NCBI GenBank assembly: GCA_003447295.1
Contig: DLZQ01000087.1
Coordinates: 1,457 to 34,539, forward strand
DNA: 33,083 nt
Source of the DNA: Lachnospiraceae bacterium
GTDB taxonomy: Bacteria > Bacillota > Clostridia > Lachnospirales > Lachnospiraceae
Direction of reading: 5' to 3'
The notes beneath the pieces are model-generated. The model was not told the DNA's origin. It made no database searches and saw nothing but the letters and a program-made list of their open reading frames with translations. Positions 1-6,843 of this stretch are shown here, piece by piece (position 1 is the first letter of the stretch; each line of letters begins with the position of its first letter). The translations under genes were made by a program, and so were the position numbers.

Positions 1-153
1 TTCTTCGAGTTCGCATGTGGTGTCAGCGGATACCTGCTGGGTGTAAATCCTTTCAACCAGCCCGGTGTAGAGAGCTACAAGAAGAACATGTTCGCTCTGC
101 TTGGCAAGCCCGGTTACGAGGCACAGAGAGAAGAACTGCTGAAGAGACTGTAA
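1..153 (+). CDS. pgi: Glucose-6-phosphate isomerase, C-terminal end (partial)
   Basis: Only the last 50 codons are present; the gene enters from the left edge in frame 1 and stops at TAA 151-153. The visible peptide contains [18 protein letters not shown], the conserved C-terminal segment of bacterial glucose-6-phosphate isomerase, which interconverts glucose-6-phosphate and fructose-6-phosphate in the cytosol. The peptide ends in a short charged tail (REELLKRL). An intrinsic terminator follows 38 bases later, so this is probably the last gene of its transcript. The family call rests on recognising this tail; the active site lies outside the window. Confidence 0.9.
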   Translation, partial: FFEFACGVSGYLLGVNPFNQPGVESYKKNMFALLGKPGYEAQREELLKRL

Positions 154-190
154 TTGTTACAGGCAATCATATATCTGCAAAGTATAAAAG

Positions 191-230
191 ACAGCGTAAT
201 GAATTGATTTCATTACGCTGTTGTTGTATT
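191..230 (+). terminator. Intrinsic terminator after pgi
   Basis: A perfect 13-bp stem (191-203 with 209-221) with a 5-nt loop is followed by a T-rich stretch (TTGTTGTATT). It sits directly downstream of the pgi stop codon. Its loop also carries the -35 of the promoter proposed for the next RNA. Confidence 0.85.
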
Positions 231-232
231 AT
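204..232 (+). promoter_or_regulatory. Sigma-A-type promoter for the 240-492 RNA
   Basis: TTGATT (204-209), a 17-bp spacer and TATTAT (227-232) form a good match to the housekeeping consensus. The predicted start is near 239, just before the first helix of the structured RNA candidate. The -35 lies in the loop of the pgi terminator, a compact arrangement that would make the RNA independent of pgi. This is inference from sequence only. Confidence 0.5.
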
Positions 233-239
233 AAACTTA

Positions 240-492
240 TATTTTATGATGCCAGGGTCAAAAGGTCTAAGCCCACATGAGCTTGCTCATAAGTGGGTGA
301 AAGACCTTAGGACCCGCCCCGATATGAGCATAAAAGTGGGATGATAATCCCGCGATATGCGAATAGAGGGTAGGGTGCTATGTGCCAGTGGCACATGTTT
401 AGCACGGACCGAAGCGGAGCGGAGACGTGAGAGTGCGTAGCACGGAACAATCCGTAGGCATCAGAGTCGGGGGCTTATGACCCCGACATCAT
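240..492 (+). ncRNA. Large structured non-coding RNA candidate, class unidentified
   Basis: No convincing ORF lies here, but most of the region folds into nested helices. A closing helix TGATGCC/GGCATCA (247-253 with 457-463) encloses a long arm made of GGGTC/GACCC (255-259/311-315), AAGGTCT/AGACCTT (262-268/302-308), GCCCAC/GTGGGT (271-276/293-298) and ATGAG/CTCAT (277-281/286-290). A second arm pairs 328-332/356-360 and 336-341/348-353. A third pairs 375-379/401-405 and 380-386/390-396. A last GC-rich hairpin (466-472/481-487) follows the closing helix and could end the RNA, although only a weak T-rich tail follows. It has its own promoter and lies between two unrelated genes. The raiA-type RNAs of Firmicutes are one class to compare; I cannot assign it. 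Confidence 0.6.
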
Positions 493-529
493 TTTATAGA
501 ATAATGAGTCTAAGAGAATCAAGATGCTT

Positions 530-551
530 GTATCATTGATGAACATGATAC
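530..551 (+). other. Hairpin upstream of the dehydrogenase gene
   Basis: A perfect 7-bp inverted repeat, GTATCAT (530-536) and ATGATAC (545-551), with an 8-nt loop. It lies 66 bases before the hydroxyacid dehydrogenase start and could be an operator or a leader hairpin. There is no T tract, so it is not a terminator. Confidence 0.35.
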
Positions 552-617
552 GAAGATGTTTATGTGACATAGAATGATGATTCAAATACTACAAAAGAAC
601 AGGAGAGAACGGTAAAA

Positions 618-1580
618 ATGAAGATTGTATTGCTGGAGAGAAACAGTGCGGGTACGGATGTGCCGGTAGATTGTTTTTATGAACTGGGAGAAGTAACATC
701 CTATCCCAATACGGTTACGGTAGAAGAAGTGGCAGAGCGTGTAGGAGATGCGGATGTTATCGTCTGCAACAAGGCTCCGATGAGAGAAGAATCCCTGAAA
801 AATTGTCCGAACGTGAAGCTGATCTGTGAACTCGCTACCGGATATGACAACTGCGATCTGGCATATTGCAAGTCCAGAGGCATCAAGGTGGCAAATGTGG
901 TGGACTATTCCACAGCCATGGTAGCACAGCATACCTTTACCCTGGCACTGGCATTGAGCCAGAAGCTGCCTTATTATGATGAATATGTAAAATCCGGCGC
1001 TTACAGTGCACAGGACCGTTTTTCTAATTTTGACAGACCTTTTTATGAATTGGAAGGCAAGACCTGGGGCATCGTAGGAATGGGAAATATCGGTAGAAGA
1101 GCCGCAGCGATCGCAACGGCTTTCGGTTGTAAGGTGATCTTCTATTCCATCACCGGCAAGAGCACTTGCACGGATTATCCCCAGGTGGACAAGGATACTT
1201 TATTAAAAGAGAGTGATTTTCTGTCCCTGCATTGTCCGTTGAGTGATCTGTCCCGCAACTTCATCGACAAGGAAGCTCTCCGTAAGATGAAAAAAACGGC
1301 GGTTCTCATCAATGTGGCGAGAGGCCCGGTAGTGAACAACGCCGATCTCTATGAGGCGCTGGTGGCAGGAGAGATCCAGGCAGCAGGTCTGGATGTGCTG
1401 GAGAAGGAGCCCCTGGAACTGTCCAATCCGTTAAGCAAACTGAAGGACAGCAACAAGCTGATCATTACCCCTCATCTGGCATGGGCAAGCGTGGAAGCAC
1501 GTACCCGTTGCGTGCAGGGAGTCTATGAGAATATCAAGGCATTTATGCGCGGCGAGAACCGCAACGTGGTAAATTTATAA
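618..1580 (+). CDS. D-isomer-specific 2-hydroxyacid dehydrogenase
   Basis: The 320-residue protein has the standard architecture of NAD-dependent D-2-hydroxyacid dehydrogenases: split catalytic domains around a Rossmann domain. The dinucleotide motif GMGNIG is at residues 154-159. The catalytic trio is visible as Arg235 (NVARG), Glu264 (LEKEP) and His286 (TPHLAW). It should reduce a 2-keto acid to the D-hydroxy acid, or the reverse, in the cytosol; family members include D-lactate, glycerate and hydroxypyruvate enzymes, and the sequence alone does not settle the substrate. The ATG at 618 has AGGAGA at 601-606. It is a single gene between the structured RNA and the GtrA gene. Confidence 0.9.
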   Translation: MKIVLLERNSAGTDVPVDCFYELGEVTSYPNTVTVEEVAERVGDADVIVCNKAPMREESLKNCPNVKLICELATGYDNCDLAYCKSRGIKVANVVDYSTAMVAQHTFTLALALSQKLPYYDEYVKSGAYSAQDRFSNFDRPFYELEGKTWGIVGMGNIGRRAAAIATAFGCKVIFYSITGKSTCTDYPQVDKDTLLKESDFLSLHCPLSDLSRNFIDKEALRKMKKTAVLINVARGPVVNNADLYEALVAGEIQAAGLDVLEKEPLELSNPLSKLKDSNKLIITPHLAWASVEARTRCVQGVYENIKAFMRGENRNVVNL

Positions 1581-1619
1581 GCGCTGCTACGGTATAGAAT
1601 TTCATAAACAGTGATTAAG

Positions 1620-1672
1620 ATATACACAAATGTCTTCGGAATGCTTGCATTTAAGGGGATATTTGTGTATAT
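1620..1672 (+). other. AT-rich inverted repeat after the dehydrogenase gene
   Basis: A perfect 12-bp inverted repeat (ATATACACAAAT at 1620-1631 and its complement at 1661-1672) spans a 29-nt interval holding a small AATG/CATT hairpin. A T-rich TTGTTAT follows, so it may act as a weak terminator for the gene ending at 1580. The right arm resembles sequence at the same distance before the second copy of the 1708-1742 repeat. Confidence 0.4.
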
Positions 1673-1707
1673 TTGTTATCTGTAGTTTAACTATTTGGGA
1701 AAACTCT

Positions 1708-1742
1708 GAAAGAGCGATTTTGCGAATGGGGTTCTGAATAGT
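1708..1742 (+). repeat. 35-nt dispersed intergenic repeat, copy A
   Basis: This stretch matches 27697-27731 at 31 of 35 positions with no gaps; both begin GAAAGAGC and end GAATAGT. Both copies are on the same strand, shortly upstream of a start codon, with a TTTGTGTA motif 43-44 bases before. Function unknown; it may be part of a larger RNA or DNA repeat. Confidence 0.55.
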
Positions 1743-1774
1743 ATTAATCCAAGCACAGAGAAATGAGGAACAAT

Positions 1775-2227
1775 ATGGTAGAAAAAATAAAGGCACTGTG
1801 GATCAAGTATGAAGAGATCATTGCATATCTGATCGTAGGTGGACTGACCACGGTCGTATCCTGGGCAGCGAAGTTCTTAGCAAACTTCTTGTTATTTGAC
1901 AATACGATGTATCCCACACCGTTCCAGAATGTTGTATTGAGTATTATTAACTGGACCGCCGGTGTTATTTTTGCATATTTCACGAACCGTAAGTTCGTAT
2001 TTAAGAGCAACGCACCGATGCTTTCGGAGGCTCCGAAATTCGTCCTTTCCAGAGTATCTACCCTGATCCTGGATATGGTAGTGATGCAGGTGCTGACCGC
2101 AGTCGGTGTAAACCTGCTGATTGCAACCGTGATCTCTGCGGTTCTGGTCATCATCGGCAACTATGTCTTCAGTAAGCTGTTCGTATTCAACAAGAAAAAA
2201 GACGACGAAGCGGAAGAGGCAAAATAA
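1775..2227 (+). CDS. GtrA-like small membrane protein
   Basis: This hydrophobic protein of 150 residues has four likely membrane spans. The first holds AYLIVGGLTTVVSW, and the loop TNRKFVF after the second span is typical of the GtrA family (PF04138). GtrA-type proteins are thought to move lipid-linked sugars across the membrane for cell-surface glycan or teichoic acid decoration. The C-terminus is a charged tail rich in Lys, Asp and Glu. I chose ATG 1775 over ATG 1763 because TGAGGAAC gives a Shine-Dalgarno at the right distance for 1775 and would be coding from 1763. No glycosyltransferase partner is next to it, so its substrate cannot be guessed. Confidence 0.85.
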   Translation: MVEKIKALWIKYEEIIAYLIVGGLTTVVSWAAKFLANFLLFDNTMYPTPFQNVVLSIINWTAGVIFAYFTNRKFVFKSNAPMLSEAPKFVLSRVSTLILDMVVMQVLTAVGVNLLIATVISAVLVIIGNYVFSKLFVFNKKKDDEAEEAK

Positions 2228-2252
2228 ATATATTAACTTGCGAGAGTATTAT

Positions 2253-2313
2253 AAAAGCAGTCCGGAACCGGCAGAAGATAGAAAATCTGCCGGTCTTCGG
2301 ACTGCTTTTTATG
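2253..2313. terminator. Bidirectional intrinsic terminator
   Basis: An outer 12-bp stem (2253-2264 with 2298-2309) encloses an inner CCGGCAGA/TCTGCCGG stem (2268-2275 with 2286-2293). Runs of A on the left and T on the right let it work on both strands. It lies between the convergent GtrA and M42 peptidase genes. Confidence 0.9.
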
Positions 2314-2331
2314 TGCAATTTATATTTGGAG

Positions 2332-3366
2332 TTATGCCAGATAAGCCTTTAATAATTCCAGTGTTGCGGCAACGGCGTCCTTATGGGAGCGCTCGTAGCC
2401 GTGAGACGCGTACACCCCGGGGCCGATAAGTCCGTGTCTGGCGTCGATGCCGGCGCTTAATGCGGCATCAGCATCGGAACCGTAGTAGGGATAGACATCT
2501 GCGGCGTAGTCGATATGATTGTCCTTCGCTGCCTGAATCAGGGCTTTGACTACATCAAAATGATAAGGCCCGTGGCCGTCTTTCACGCAGATAGATACCT
2601 GACGATCCGTGCATTCCAGTCCTTCTCCGACACATCCCATGTCTACGGACAGCAGTTCCTCGACATCCTCCGGAGCGGAAGCGCAGGCTCCGTGGCCGAC
2701 CTCCTCGAAGACGGTGATATGCTGGTAGACTTTGCGGGACAGCTTCAGATCTTCGTCCTTTACATATTTAGCAAATCCCAGCAAAATAGCGGTGCTGAGC
2801 TTGTCATCCAGGAAACGGCTCTTGATGTAGCCGGACTCGGTGATACGGGTACGGGGATCCATGCAGACGAAGGAACCGTTTTCGATTCCAAGAGCTTTTA
2901 CTTCCTCTTTGGAAGATACCTTTTCATCCAGCAGCACTTCCACGGAGTCAAAAGTCCTCTCGGACTTCTGATAATCGTCGTTGACATGGATGGAAGCGTC
3001 GGTCAGCTGTACGGTACCGTCGTATACTTTACCGTCCAATGTGTAGATACGGCAGTTTTCAGTCTCGATGTTGTTGGCGTTTAATCCGCCGACTTTGGTC
3101 AGGCGGAGACGGCCGTTATTTTTAATCTCTGCCACCATGCCGCCGAGGGTGTCTACGTGAGCCATGGTCAGGACAGCATTACCCTTACCGCCGATTTCTA
3201 CGAGGACACCGCCCTTTTTGGTCTTGACCGGTTTGTAGCCGAGGCGTTTATATTCTTCACAGAGATAGTCGGTCACTTTCTCGGTAAATCCGGAGGGACT
3301 GTCGATGGCAAGAAGGGCTTCTGCCTGTTTTAAGATATATTCAATATATTTCTTTTCCTTTTTCAT
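2332..3366 (-). CDS. M42 family metallopeptidase
   Basis: The 344-residue protein matches the M42 aminopeptidases (glutamyl aminopeptidase / FrvX / YsdC type), cytosolic two-metal enzymes that trim peptides and usually form large dodecamers. Expected metal and catalytic positions are present: His70 and Asp72 in AHVDT, Asp187/188 in FLDDK, Glu221-Glu222 in FEEVGHG, Asp242 in SVDMG and His322 in the C-terminal SHGYERSH. The reading frame stays open 28 codons further upstream, but that extension is hydrophobic and unlike the family, so I start at the ATG complementing 3364-3366, preceded by a modest GACAGG ribosome site. It is downstream of luxS-mtnN on the same strand, separated by 160 bases. 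Confidence 0.9.
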   Translation of the reverse strand: MKKEKKYIEYILKQAEALLAIDSPSGFTEKVTDYLCEEYKRLGYKPVKTKKGGVLVEIGGKGNAVLTMAHVDTLGGMVAEIKNNGRLRLTKVGGLNANNIETENCRIYTLDGKVYDGTVQLTDASIHVNDDYQKSERTFDSVEVLLDEKVSSKEEVKALGIENGSFVCMDPRTRITESGYIKSRFLDDKLSTAILLGFAKYVKDEDLKLSRKVYQHITVFEEVGHGACASAPEDVEELLSVDMGCVGEGLECTDRQVSICVKDGHGPYHFDVVKALIQAAKDNHIDYAADVYPYYGSDADAALSAGIDARHGLIGPGVYASHGYERSHKDAVAATLELLKAYLA

Positions 3367-3526
3367 ATTAAAAACCTGTCTTTCATTATTATCTTCATTT
3401 TGAAAACAGCATATGAAACCATAATACAAGTAAAATTTGTATTGTCTCATAATTACTCGATTTAGATTTGGAAAGCTGTGTTCAGAAGAATATAAAGGTA
3501 TTAAAATGCTGATATTTCAAATGTTT

Positions 3527-4225
3527 TTAAATAAGGGGCATCATAGCTTCTACCAGCTTGGCGGAATGCAGTGCTGCGGCCTTTTCAAAGGTAGGATAAT
3601 CCATCTCGGCGCTGTCATCCGCTTTGTCGGAGATAGCACGGATGATGACAAAAGGAATGTCGTTTAAGTATGCACCGTGGGCAATGGAAGCCCCCTCCAT
3701 CTCAGCACAATCTCCCTGAAATTCCTGAATCAGACGAGTCTTGACCTCTTTGCTGGAAATGAACTGGTCACCGCTGACCACGCGCCCGGTATGAACGTGA
3801 ATGTCCGGATTGACTTCTTTACAGGTGGAGACAGCGACTTGAGCGAGATGTTCATCTGCGATAAATTCCCGGCAGCCTAACTGAGGAACCTCACCGGGCT
3901 TGTAACCGAAAATAGTGGCATCCACATCATGATGCAGCGCATCCTTAGAGATCAGGATATCTCCGATGTCCAGGGCAGCATTCAGGGAACCTGCCACGCC
4001 GGTATTGATGATAGCAGTCACTCCGAAGAGGTCTGCCAGGATCTGTATACAGAGAGCGGCATTGACTTTGCCGACACCGCTGCGGACGATGACAACGGGA
4101 GTACCATTTAATGTGCCTTCGTGAAATTCCATGTGGGCTTTGGTAGTGATCTTGGTGGTGGTCATGTGAGCTTTGAGAGTCTCTACCTCCAGCTCCATGG
4201 CACCGATGATTCCGATTTTTTTCAT
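3527..4225 (-). CDS. mtnN: 5'-methylthioadenosine/S-adenosylhomocysteine nucleosidase
   Basis: At 232 residues this is the usual length for MTA/SAH nucleosidase, which cleaves adenine from methylthioadenosine and S-adenosylhomocysteine. The start MKKIGIIGAMELEVE contains the catalytic acid Glu13 (Glu12 in E. coli numbering); AEMEGAS (Glu175, Glu177) and ISDKAD (Asp200) form the ribose- and adenine-binding site. The chosen start has AGGA nine bases upstream; the frame is open 27 codons earlier but that overlaps the end of luxS and is not family-like. The S-ribosylhomocysteine it makes is the substrate of LuxS, whose gene ends 34 bases upstream on the same strand, so the two are probably co-transcribed. 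Confidence 0.95.
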   Translation of the reverse strand: MKKIGIIGAMELEVETLKAHMTTTKITTKAHMEFHEGTLNGTPVVIVRSGVGKVNAALCIQILADLFGVTAIINTGVAGSLNAALDIGDILISKDALHHDVDATIFGYKPGEVPQLGCREFIADEHLAQVAVSTCKEVNPDIHVHTGRVVSGDQFISSKEVKTRLIQEFQGDCAEMEGASIAHGAYLNDIPFVIIRAISDKADDSAEMDYPTFEKAAALHSAKLVEAMMPLI

Positions 4226-4259
4226 GAGTGTTTTCCTGTTCTTTCTAAATGATCTAATT

Positions 4260-4739
4260 CTATTCCGGATATACCAGGCGGCTGTCATTAATATTGTACA
4301 GCACATGATCCAGATAGCGTTTTGCCAGATAATTTGCCATGCCCAGATTCATATCCAGGTAGTTGCCGCAGTCCTTGGGAGATGCACCGGGTACCTCGCC
4401 CTTGTAATCGCGGATAAACTCGAACATTTCCACCATCAGGGGGACGATATCCTTAGAGGAAAGGTCACCGGCTAACAGCAGGTAGAAACCGGTACGACAT
4501 CCCATGGGTCCAAAGTAGACAGTCTTGTCTTTGTATTCCGGATGATTACGCAGGAAGGTCGCAGCCAGATGCTCGATGGTGTGAACTTCTGCGGTATTCA
4601 TCACCGGCTCCTCGTTGGGACTGGTCATACGCAGATCGAAGGTGGTGATGACTTCTGCTCCGATGTGATCCTTACGGGATACATAGACACCGGGCTGCAG
4701 CTTGATATGGTCAATGGTGAAGCTGGCTATTTTTTCCAT
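4260..4739 (-). CDS. luxS: S-ribosylhomocysteine lyase
   Basis: The 159-residue protein is LuxS, which converts S-ribosylhomocysteine to homocysteine and DPD, the precursor of the AI-2 signal. The zinc site is complete: His53 and His57 in HTIEH and Cys124 in KDCGNY. The catalytic Cys81 lies in GPMGCRTGFY and the general base Glu56 in the HxxEH motif. I start at the ATG complementing 4737-4739 because GGAG lies six bases before it; an in-frame ATG four codons earlier would absorb that ribosome site. It is the first gene of a probable luxS-mtnN transcript that completes the activated methyl cycle. The cupin gene diverges from it across 108 bases. Confidence 0.97.
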   Translation of the reverse strand: MEKIASFTIDHIKLQPGVYVSRKDHIGAEVITTFDLRMTSPNEEPVMNTAEVHTIEHLAATFLRNHPEYKDKTVYFGPMGCRTGFYLLLAGDLSSKDIVPLMVEMFEFIRDYKGEVPGASPKDCGNYLDMNLGMANYLAKRYLDHVLYNINDSRLVYPE

Positions 4740-4847
4740 AAAATTCTCCATTCCGCGCCATGCAGTACTTTTGCAATTGCGCTTTTTCTCTGCATAGTAT
4801 ACACTAATTTTATGGAAAAAGAAATAGTCGGAGAGAGGAAAGCATTT

Positions 4848-5312
4848 ATGAAACATTCAGCGGAATATTATATTGAACATCTGGAAATGGAACCCCATGT
4901 GGAGGGTGGCTATTTTAAAGAATGCCTGTTGGAAAAGGAAGACAGAGATCTGTGGAGCAGCATTTATTTCATGCTGGCAAAGGGTGAAGTTTCAAATTTT
5001 CACCGCCTGAAATCGGACGAGGTGTGGTATTACCATGATGGCAATGCACTGACAATCTATATGATCGATGAGGAAGGAAAACTGACCGCTGCGAAGCTGG
5101 GACTGGATCTGGAAAAGGGCGAAGTGCCTCAGGTACTGGTTCCGAAGGGAATGATCTTCGGTTCTGCCATGGAAGAGGAGGGATTCAGCCTGGTGGGATG
5201 TATGGTGTCCCCTTGTTTTAAATATGAAGAATTTGAACTGTTTGACCGGAAAGAATTACTGGAAAAATATCCGGAGCACAGAGAAGTGATCCTGCGGCTG
5301 ACCCGTGAGTAA
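4848..5312 (+). CDS. Cupin family protein (DUF985)
   Basis: A 154-residue single-domain cupin of the DUF985 (PF06172) type. Hallmarks are HVEGGYFKE near residue 16, SSIYFML, the metal-site-like FHRLKSDEVWYYHDG segment, then VLVPKGMIFGS and SLVGCMVSPCFKYEEFEL in the second half. The biochemical role of this family is not established; structures suggest a small-molecule or metal-binding barrel. I start at ATG 4848, preceded by GAGAGAGG; the frame is open far upstream but that part is antisense to luxS. A possible promoter is TTGCAA 4771-4776 and TAGTAT 4795-4800 with an 18-bp spacer. The gene diverges from luxS, but nothing ties it to AI-2 metabolism. Confidence 0.85.
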   Translation: MKHSAEYYIEHLEMEPHVEGGYFKECLLEKEDRDLWSSIYFMLAKGEVSNFHRLKSDEVWYYHDGNALTIYMIDEEGKLTAAKLGLDLEKGEVPQVLVPKGMIFGSAMEEEGFSLVGCMVSPCFKYEEFELFDRKELLEKYPEHREVILRLTRE

Positions 5313-5331
5313 GCACTTACATTCACAAGGT

Positions 5332-5352
5332 AGCGCAATAAAGTATTGCGCT
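5332..5352 (+). terminator. Hairpin terminator after the cupin gene
   Basis: AGCGCAATA and TATTGCGCT form a perfect 9-bp stem with a 3-nt loop, 19 bases after the stop codon. The following sequence is only moderately T-rich, so termination may be incomplete. Its right arm also supplies the -35 of the next promoter. Confidence 0.55.
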
Positions 5353-5374
5353 CTGTCGATTTGTGTGTTATACT
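5346..5374 (+). promoter_or_regulatory. Promoter of the lipoprotein gene
   Basis: TTGCGC (5346-5351) and TATACT (5369-5374) are 17 bp apart, a good sigma-A-type match. A 6-bp hairpin (5382-5387 with 5394-5399) would lie at the start of the leader. The gene starts at 5432. Confidence 0.6.
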
Positions 5375-5431
5375 GGCTTCGCATGCAAATAGCTGCATGT
5401 AAACAAGGTTTATGAGAGGGAGAAAAGAAAA

Positions 5432-6016
5432 ATGAAGAAATTTGCAGGAATTATGGTAGCAACTGTACTGGCTTTCAGCCTGGTAGCATGTGGTCCTGTG
5501 GACAGCGCTGTTCAGAACCTGGCGGGAGCTGTTTCCAACAGCGGAAGCAGTAACAGTGGTGTGGTAACCGCAGATGACGACGGATATGCAGAGGGTCGTA
5601 TCGGAGATGTAATGAGAACTTATTTCTTCGACTACACAGTAAACAGTGCGTATACCTGCAAGGAATTTGAAGGATATACACCTGCAGAGGGAAATAAGCT
5701 TCTGGTAGCAGAAATAACGGTTAAGAATACAGATCGTTCTACTGTTACTATGTATGATACCGATTTCCAGATCCAGTGGGGCGATGATGACGATGATGAA
5801 GCTTATGATGTACCGATTACCTATTATGGTGATGCCGTAAGCGACGATCAGCTGCCGGAAGAGTACGATCTGAGTGTTAACGAAGAGAGAACCGGGTTGC
5901 TGGTATTTGAAGTACCTGAGGATTCCAAGGATTACTCTATTTCTTATCTGGAGCAGTTCTCCAATGAGACCGAGGGAGACGTGTTCTTCGTATTCTTCAC
6001 TGCAAAGGATAAGTAA
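5432..6016 (+). CDS. Secreted lipoprotein, DUF4352-like
   Basis: The 194-residue protein begins with a lipoprotein signal peptide ending in the lipobox LVAC; Cys20 should be lipidated and anchor the protein outside the membrane. A Ser/Asn/Gly-rich linker (residues 33-45) leads to one beta-sandwich domain resembling DUF4352/telokin-like lipoprotein domains, recognisable from NKLLVAEITVKNTDRSTV and the later GLLVFEVPED. The patch WGDDDDDEAYDV (about residues 115-126) is strongly acidic. The substrate or partner is unknown. It has its own promoter and a strong terminator, so it is monocistronic. Confidence 0.8.
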   Translation: MKKFAGIMVATVLAFSLVACGPVDSAVQNLAGAVSNSGSSNSGVVTADDDGYAEGRIGDVMRTYFFDYTVNSAYTCKEFEGYTPAEGNKLLVAEITVKNTDRSTVTMYDTDFQIQWGDDDDDEAYDVPITYYGDAVSDDQLPEEYDLSVNEERTGLLVFEVPEDSKDYSISYLEQFSNETEGDVFFVFFTAKDK

Positions 6017-6044
6017 GATCAATTATATTATTTATGAGAGTGAG

Positions 6045-6084
6045 GACCGAAGCACTGTGGATCATAGTGCTCCGGTCTTTTTTT
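6045..6084 (+). terminator. Strong intrinsic terminator
   Basis: A 12-bp stem (6045-6056 with 6066-6077, one mismatch) is followed by seven T (6078-6084). It ends the lipoprotein transcript. Confidence 0.92.
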
Positions 6085-6125
6085 GCTGTTTATTTTTAAT
6101 TTATAATTATATAATTTTTCCTTAA

Positions 6126-6154
6126 TTGACATACTAATATATAGGTGTTATAGT
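6126..6154 (+). promoter_or_regulatory. Consensus promoter of the Hsp20 transcript
   Basis: TTGACA (6126-6131), a 17-bp spacer and TATAGT (6149-6154) form an almost perfect vegetative promoter. Transcription should begin near 6161, leaving a leader of about 160 nt before hsp20 that contains a 35-codon ORF. I see no CIRCE element and no CtsR-type heptad repeat, so neither usual heat-shock repressor site is evident. Confidence 0.8.
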
Positions 6155-6191
6155 ACAGCTAGAACAAGGGAGAGGAAGAAAGATCAAGAGA

Positions 6192-6299
6192 ATGAAAGAA
6201 GATCGAGATCAGAAATCCAAGACTGGTTCGGAAGTCCAATGGTGGTTACCGGAGGATGGAAAAGGTAAGAGGTATCGAAAGACACCGACATATGTTTAA
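6192..6299 (+). CDS. Possible 35-aa small protein in the hsp20 leader
   Basis: ATG 6192 opens a 35-codon frame ending in TAA 6297-6299 (followed at once by TAG), 20 bases before the hsp20 start. The peptide is very hydrophilic and basic (MKEDRDQKSK at the start, GKGKRYRKTPTYV at the end) with a central QWWLPEDG. Purine-rich sequence precedes the ATG, including GGGAGAGG about 16 bases away, so the ribosome site is not ideal. It is inside the leader of a strong promoter and would be translated ahead of hsp20. It could be a real small protein, a regulatory upstream ORF, or chance. Confidence 0.35.
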   Translation: MKEDRDQKSKTGSEVQWWLPEDGKGKRYRKTPTYV

Positions 6300-6319
6300 T
6301 AGAAAAGGAGAGATGACTT

Positions 6320-6784
6320 ATGTTATTACCTAGCATTTTTGGAGAGAACTTATTTGATGACTTTTTTGACGATGTACCTTTCTTTGACAACAGAGCAGAG
6401 AATCAGATAGAGAAGAAACTGTATGGCAGACATGCACACAATGTAATGAAGACCGATATCAAGGAGAACGATGATGGCTATGAGCTGATCGTTGACCTGC
6501 CCGGCTTCAAGAAGGATGAGATCAAGGTATCTCTGGAGGATGGTTATCTGACCATCGAGGCTGCCAAGGGTCTGGATGAGGATGAGCAGGAGAAGAAATC
6601 CGGCAAGTACATCCGCAAGGAACGTTATGCAGGTTCTTGCCAGCGTAGCTTCTATGTTGGTGACAACCTGACCCAGGAGGATATCAAGGGTGAGTTCAAA
6701 CATGGTATCCTGACCCTGAATGTTCCTAAGAAGGAAGCAAAACCTGCAGTGGAGACAAATAAATACATCGCCATTGAGGGATAA
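6320..6784 (+). CDS. Small heat-shock protein, Hsp20/alpha-crystallin family
   Basis: The 154-residue protein is an ATP-independent chaperone that holds unfolding proteins in the cytosol. A short N-terminal arm with LFDDFFDD is followed by the alpha-crystallin domain at about residues 43-137, seen in KTDIKENDDGYELIVDLPGF and in GILTLNVPK (129-137), the family's C-terminal strand motif. A short tail ending KYIAIEG carries the I-x-I-type anchor used in oligomer assembly. AAGGAGAG lies before ATG 6320. It has a consensus promoter and a clean terminator, so it is transcribed alone or with the small ORF before it. Confidence 0.95.
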   Translation: MLLPSIFGENLFDDFFDDVPFFDNRAENQIEKKLYGRHAHNVMKTDIKENDDGYELIVDLPGFKKDEIKVSLEDGYLTIEAAKGLDEDEQEKKSGKYIRKERYAGSCQRSFYVGDNLTQEDIKGEFKHGILTLNVPKKEAKPAVETNKYIAIEG

Positions 6785-6796
6785 TCTCTGAATACA

Positions 6797-6828
6797 AAAA
6801 CCGTTGCCCGTAAGGGCAGCGGTTTTTT
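6797..6828 (+). terminator. Intrinsic terminator after hsp20
   Basis: A 13-bp stem with one G-U pair (6797-6809 with 6814-6826), a GTAA loop, and a run of six T. The upstream A run may let it also stop the convergent PilZ transcript. Confidence 0.9.
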
Positions 6829-6843
6829 GCGTTAGAGAGAAGT

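Noticed and set aside
15..344. 109-codon plus-strand ORF through the pgi end and the structured RNA
   Set aside because: It runs out of frame through pgi, across a terminator and a promoter, and into base-paired RNA; no homology is visible.
240..492. The structured region as a CRISPR array or mobile-element end
   Set aside because: There are no evenly spaced direct repeats, no adjacent transposase or reverse transcriptase, and the inverted repeats are nested RNA-like helices.
582..932. Minus-strand ORF across the hydroxyacid dehydrogenase start
   Set aside because: Antisense to a well-supported gene, with no ribosome site or family resemblance.
1763..1774. Upstream ATG as start of the GtrA-like gene
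   Set aside because: The best Shine-Dalgarno overlaps these codons and is correctly spaced for ATG 1775.
2515..3084. 189-codon plus-strand ORF
   Set aside because: Antisense to the M42 peptidase with its full set of metal ligands.
5129..6022. 297-codon minus-strand ORF opposite the cupin and lipoprotein genes
   Set aside because: Both opposing genes have clear family or signal-peptide evidence and their own ribosome sites; this frame encodes a Cys/Ser/Ile-rich peptide typical of antisense reading.
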